The position numbers and the translations under genes are program-made. Below, one piece after another: positions 63,107 through 64,000 of a DNA stretch of 64,000 nucleotides; within the stretch, counting starts at the first letter, position 1; every line of letters starts with the position of its first letter. The notes beneath the pieces are model-generated. The model saw only the letters and a program-made list of their open reading frames with translations. It ran no database searches and had not been told where the DNA came from. The stretch is taken from NCBI GenBank assembly GCA_947492175.1, contig CANLMQ010000008.1:136378-200377 (forward strand), written 5' to 3'. The stretch comes from an uncultured Draconibacterium sp. GTDB taxonomy: Bacteria > Bacteroidota > Bacteroidia > Bacteroidales > Prolixibacteraceae.

Positions 63107-63400
63107 GCTTCTGAAGTACAACGTCGGGCTTCCGAAGCTAAACGTCGGACAAAATAAGTTCAACCGATACCTTCCGAAGCTAAACCGATAGCTTCCGAAG
63201 TACAATGTCGAGCTTCCGATCCCGGATAACCAGCTTCCGAAGCTAAACGGATAGCTTAAAAAGCTCGACGGATACCTTAATAAGCTGAATGAATAGCTTC
63301 AGAAGCCGGACGAATACCTTCCGAAGCTATCGCGACACCTTCCGAAGCTCAACGGATACCTTCAGAAGGTGGATGTATACCTTCTGAAGTACCCCCTTAA
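63107..63400. repeat. 21-bp tandem array, exactly 14 units, core CTTCCGAAG
   Basis: 294 bases in 14 consecutive 21-base units without indels. The best unit is GCTTCCGAAGCTAAACGGATA. The palindromic core CTTCCGAAG and the ending GATA recur. Several units are diverged (for example 63149-63169). No convincing reading frame. It lies between two paralogous genes. Confidence 0.92.
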
Positions 63401-63566
63401 ATTCTTGAAAGTACTTTAGGTGAATTGTGTAATCGCCAGTATATCAATATTATGTCGCATAGCATAAAAAGAAAAGAAGGCAGCTGTTGACTTTGTTTTG
63501 AAAGTGCCGTAATTTCGATGGAACAATAAACATAATTCTCTATTTATTTAAAAAACACACAAGATT
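63401..63566. other. Leader of paralogue 2
   Basis: Short AT-rich stretch after the 21-bp array, presumably holding the promoter of the next gene. No -7 box clear enough to call. Confidence 0.4.
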
Positions 63567-63962
63567 ATGGAAAACAAAATTGATTTTATCATCCCCGACG
63601 AAGTAGTTACTTCGGTTCAGCAAAAACTAAATGACATCAACACAGAGTTAAAACCTTACCTGGTTTCGCTTTCGCCCGACGACCGTCGTGAAGTGCCAAA
63701 AATGAGTGACAAAACCCAGCCTTTTGTGGAGAAAGCCCTGGCTTATACCGCTTCGGCTCCCGGGTTTGCACCGCCTTATATGGATACCGTAGGGCTGGCC
63801 AACGATATGAAAGTACACGGGCAGCTTACTCCCTTACTGCGCGATGTACGTATTCTGTACGACAACCTCGACGATACCGTAATGGAAGCCGGTGCCGAAA
63901 GTTATGTATGCAGCTTAACCTACTGGCTATTTCGGTCTGACCGTGCCACACATTTCGGTTGA
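63567..63962 (+). pseudogene. Paralogue 2 of the conserved protein, cut off by a mobile-element end
   Basis: The first 119 residues align well with the 62484 product (KMSDKTQPFVEKALAYTASAPGF; PPYMDTVGLANDM; YDNLDDTVMEAGAESYVCSLTYW). Where paralogue 1 continues YYNSVKQAAK, this frame changes after TYW to a short unrelated tail ending at 63962. The break lies at about 63924. The new sequence holds ACCGTGCCAC twice (63939-63948 and 63965-63974), as in IS21-family ends. The C-terminal third (about 40 residues) is missing from this copy. Confidence 0.7.
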
Positions 63963-64000
63963 AACCGTGCCACTTTGAGAGATGGTGCAATTATACAAAA
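63924..64000. mobile_element. Probable end of an IS21-type element, partial
   Basis: Starts within the TGG of the broken gene. ATTTCGGT and ACCGTGCCAC each occur twice with similar spacing, typical of the multiple transposase-binding repeats at IS21-family ends. The element continues beyond the window, so the family call is tentative. Confidence 0.5.

Noticed and set aside
62972..63205. Minus-strand frame over the second 21-bp array
   Set aside because: It encodes only low-complexity seven-residue repeats, covers part of the array and overlaps the preceding terminator.
63107..63400. CRISPR array
   Set aside because: Units abut without unique spacers, are degenerate, and no cas gene is near.
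1..64000. tRNA or rRNA genes
   Set aside because: No T-loop plus acceptor-stem combination or rRNA-like sequence was noticed on either strand; a covariance search would settle it.

Overview
The window reads as a chromosomal segment of a Bacteroidota bacterium, most likely Bacteroidia of the Marinilabiliales/Prolixibacteraceae type (the family-level placement is inference). The supports are a 286-residue primary sigma factor, Bacteroidota-type promoters (TAnnTTTG at -7, TTTG or TTG at -33), few Shine-Dalgarno sites, a type IX secretion C-terminal signal, many SpII lipoproteins and beta-barrels, and a GntR-controlled xylose operon. Base composition is AT-rich throughout.

Positions 1-51220 are mostly ordinary chromosome. 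They hold ligA, a redoxin, a UDP-glucuronate/UDP-xylose pair (ugd and a UDP-xylose synthase), a Cys-rich small protein next to an OprC-like copper TonB receptor, and a TauE exporter. A CTP-dependent lipid cassette follows (CdsA-like, polyprenol/phytol kinase-like, SDR reductase, CDP-alcohol phosphotransferase). Next come rpoD, an HtrA protease, a LOG-family protein, gyrB, a TPR protein with a beta-barrel partner, ftsE, murB, mltG, a flavodiiron protein, a SGNH hydrolase and a MATE pump. Mn-type and Fe-type superoxide dismutases lie close together. The xylose regulon runs xylR, xylB, a Gfo/Idh/MocA oxidoreductase, xylA, xylE. It is followed by a nitroreductase, proline dehydrogenase, an OmpH-like protein, GT2, ZIP, a 2[4Fe-4S] ferredoxin, a YfcC-type transporter and a lipoprotein with two solute-binding domains.

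From about 51850 the character changes. A REP-associated Y1 transposase sits between two inverted REP-like elements (51853-52571). Then 13 small genes run only on the + strand (53136-62235). Almost all encode orphan lipoproteins, small membrane proteins or secreted proteins. They are separated by a family of GC-richer imperfect palindromes that share modules, by a 68-bp near-identical direct repeat, and by a diverged repeat of 210-230 bp. No integrase is visible. The layout resembles an integron-like cassette array without integrase, or another gene-capturing island; this is a hypothesis.

The right end carries two paralogues of an uncharacterised protein of about 160 residues, flanking a 14-unit 21-bp intergenic repeat. 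The second paralogue is cut short by what looks like the end of an IS21-type element. A second 21-bp-period array (9 units, unrelated sequence) lies upstream of murB. The matching 21-bp periods, equal to two helical turns, are among the least explained signals in the window.
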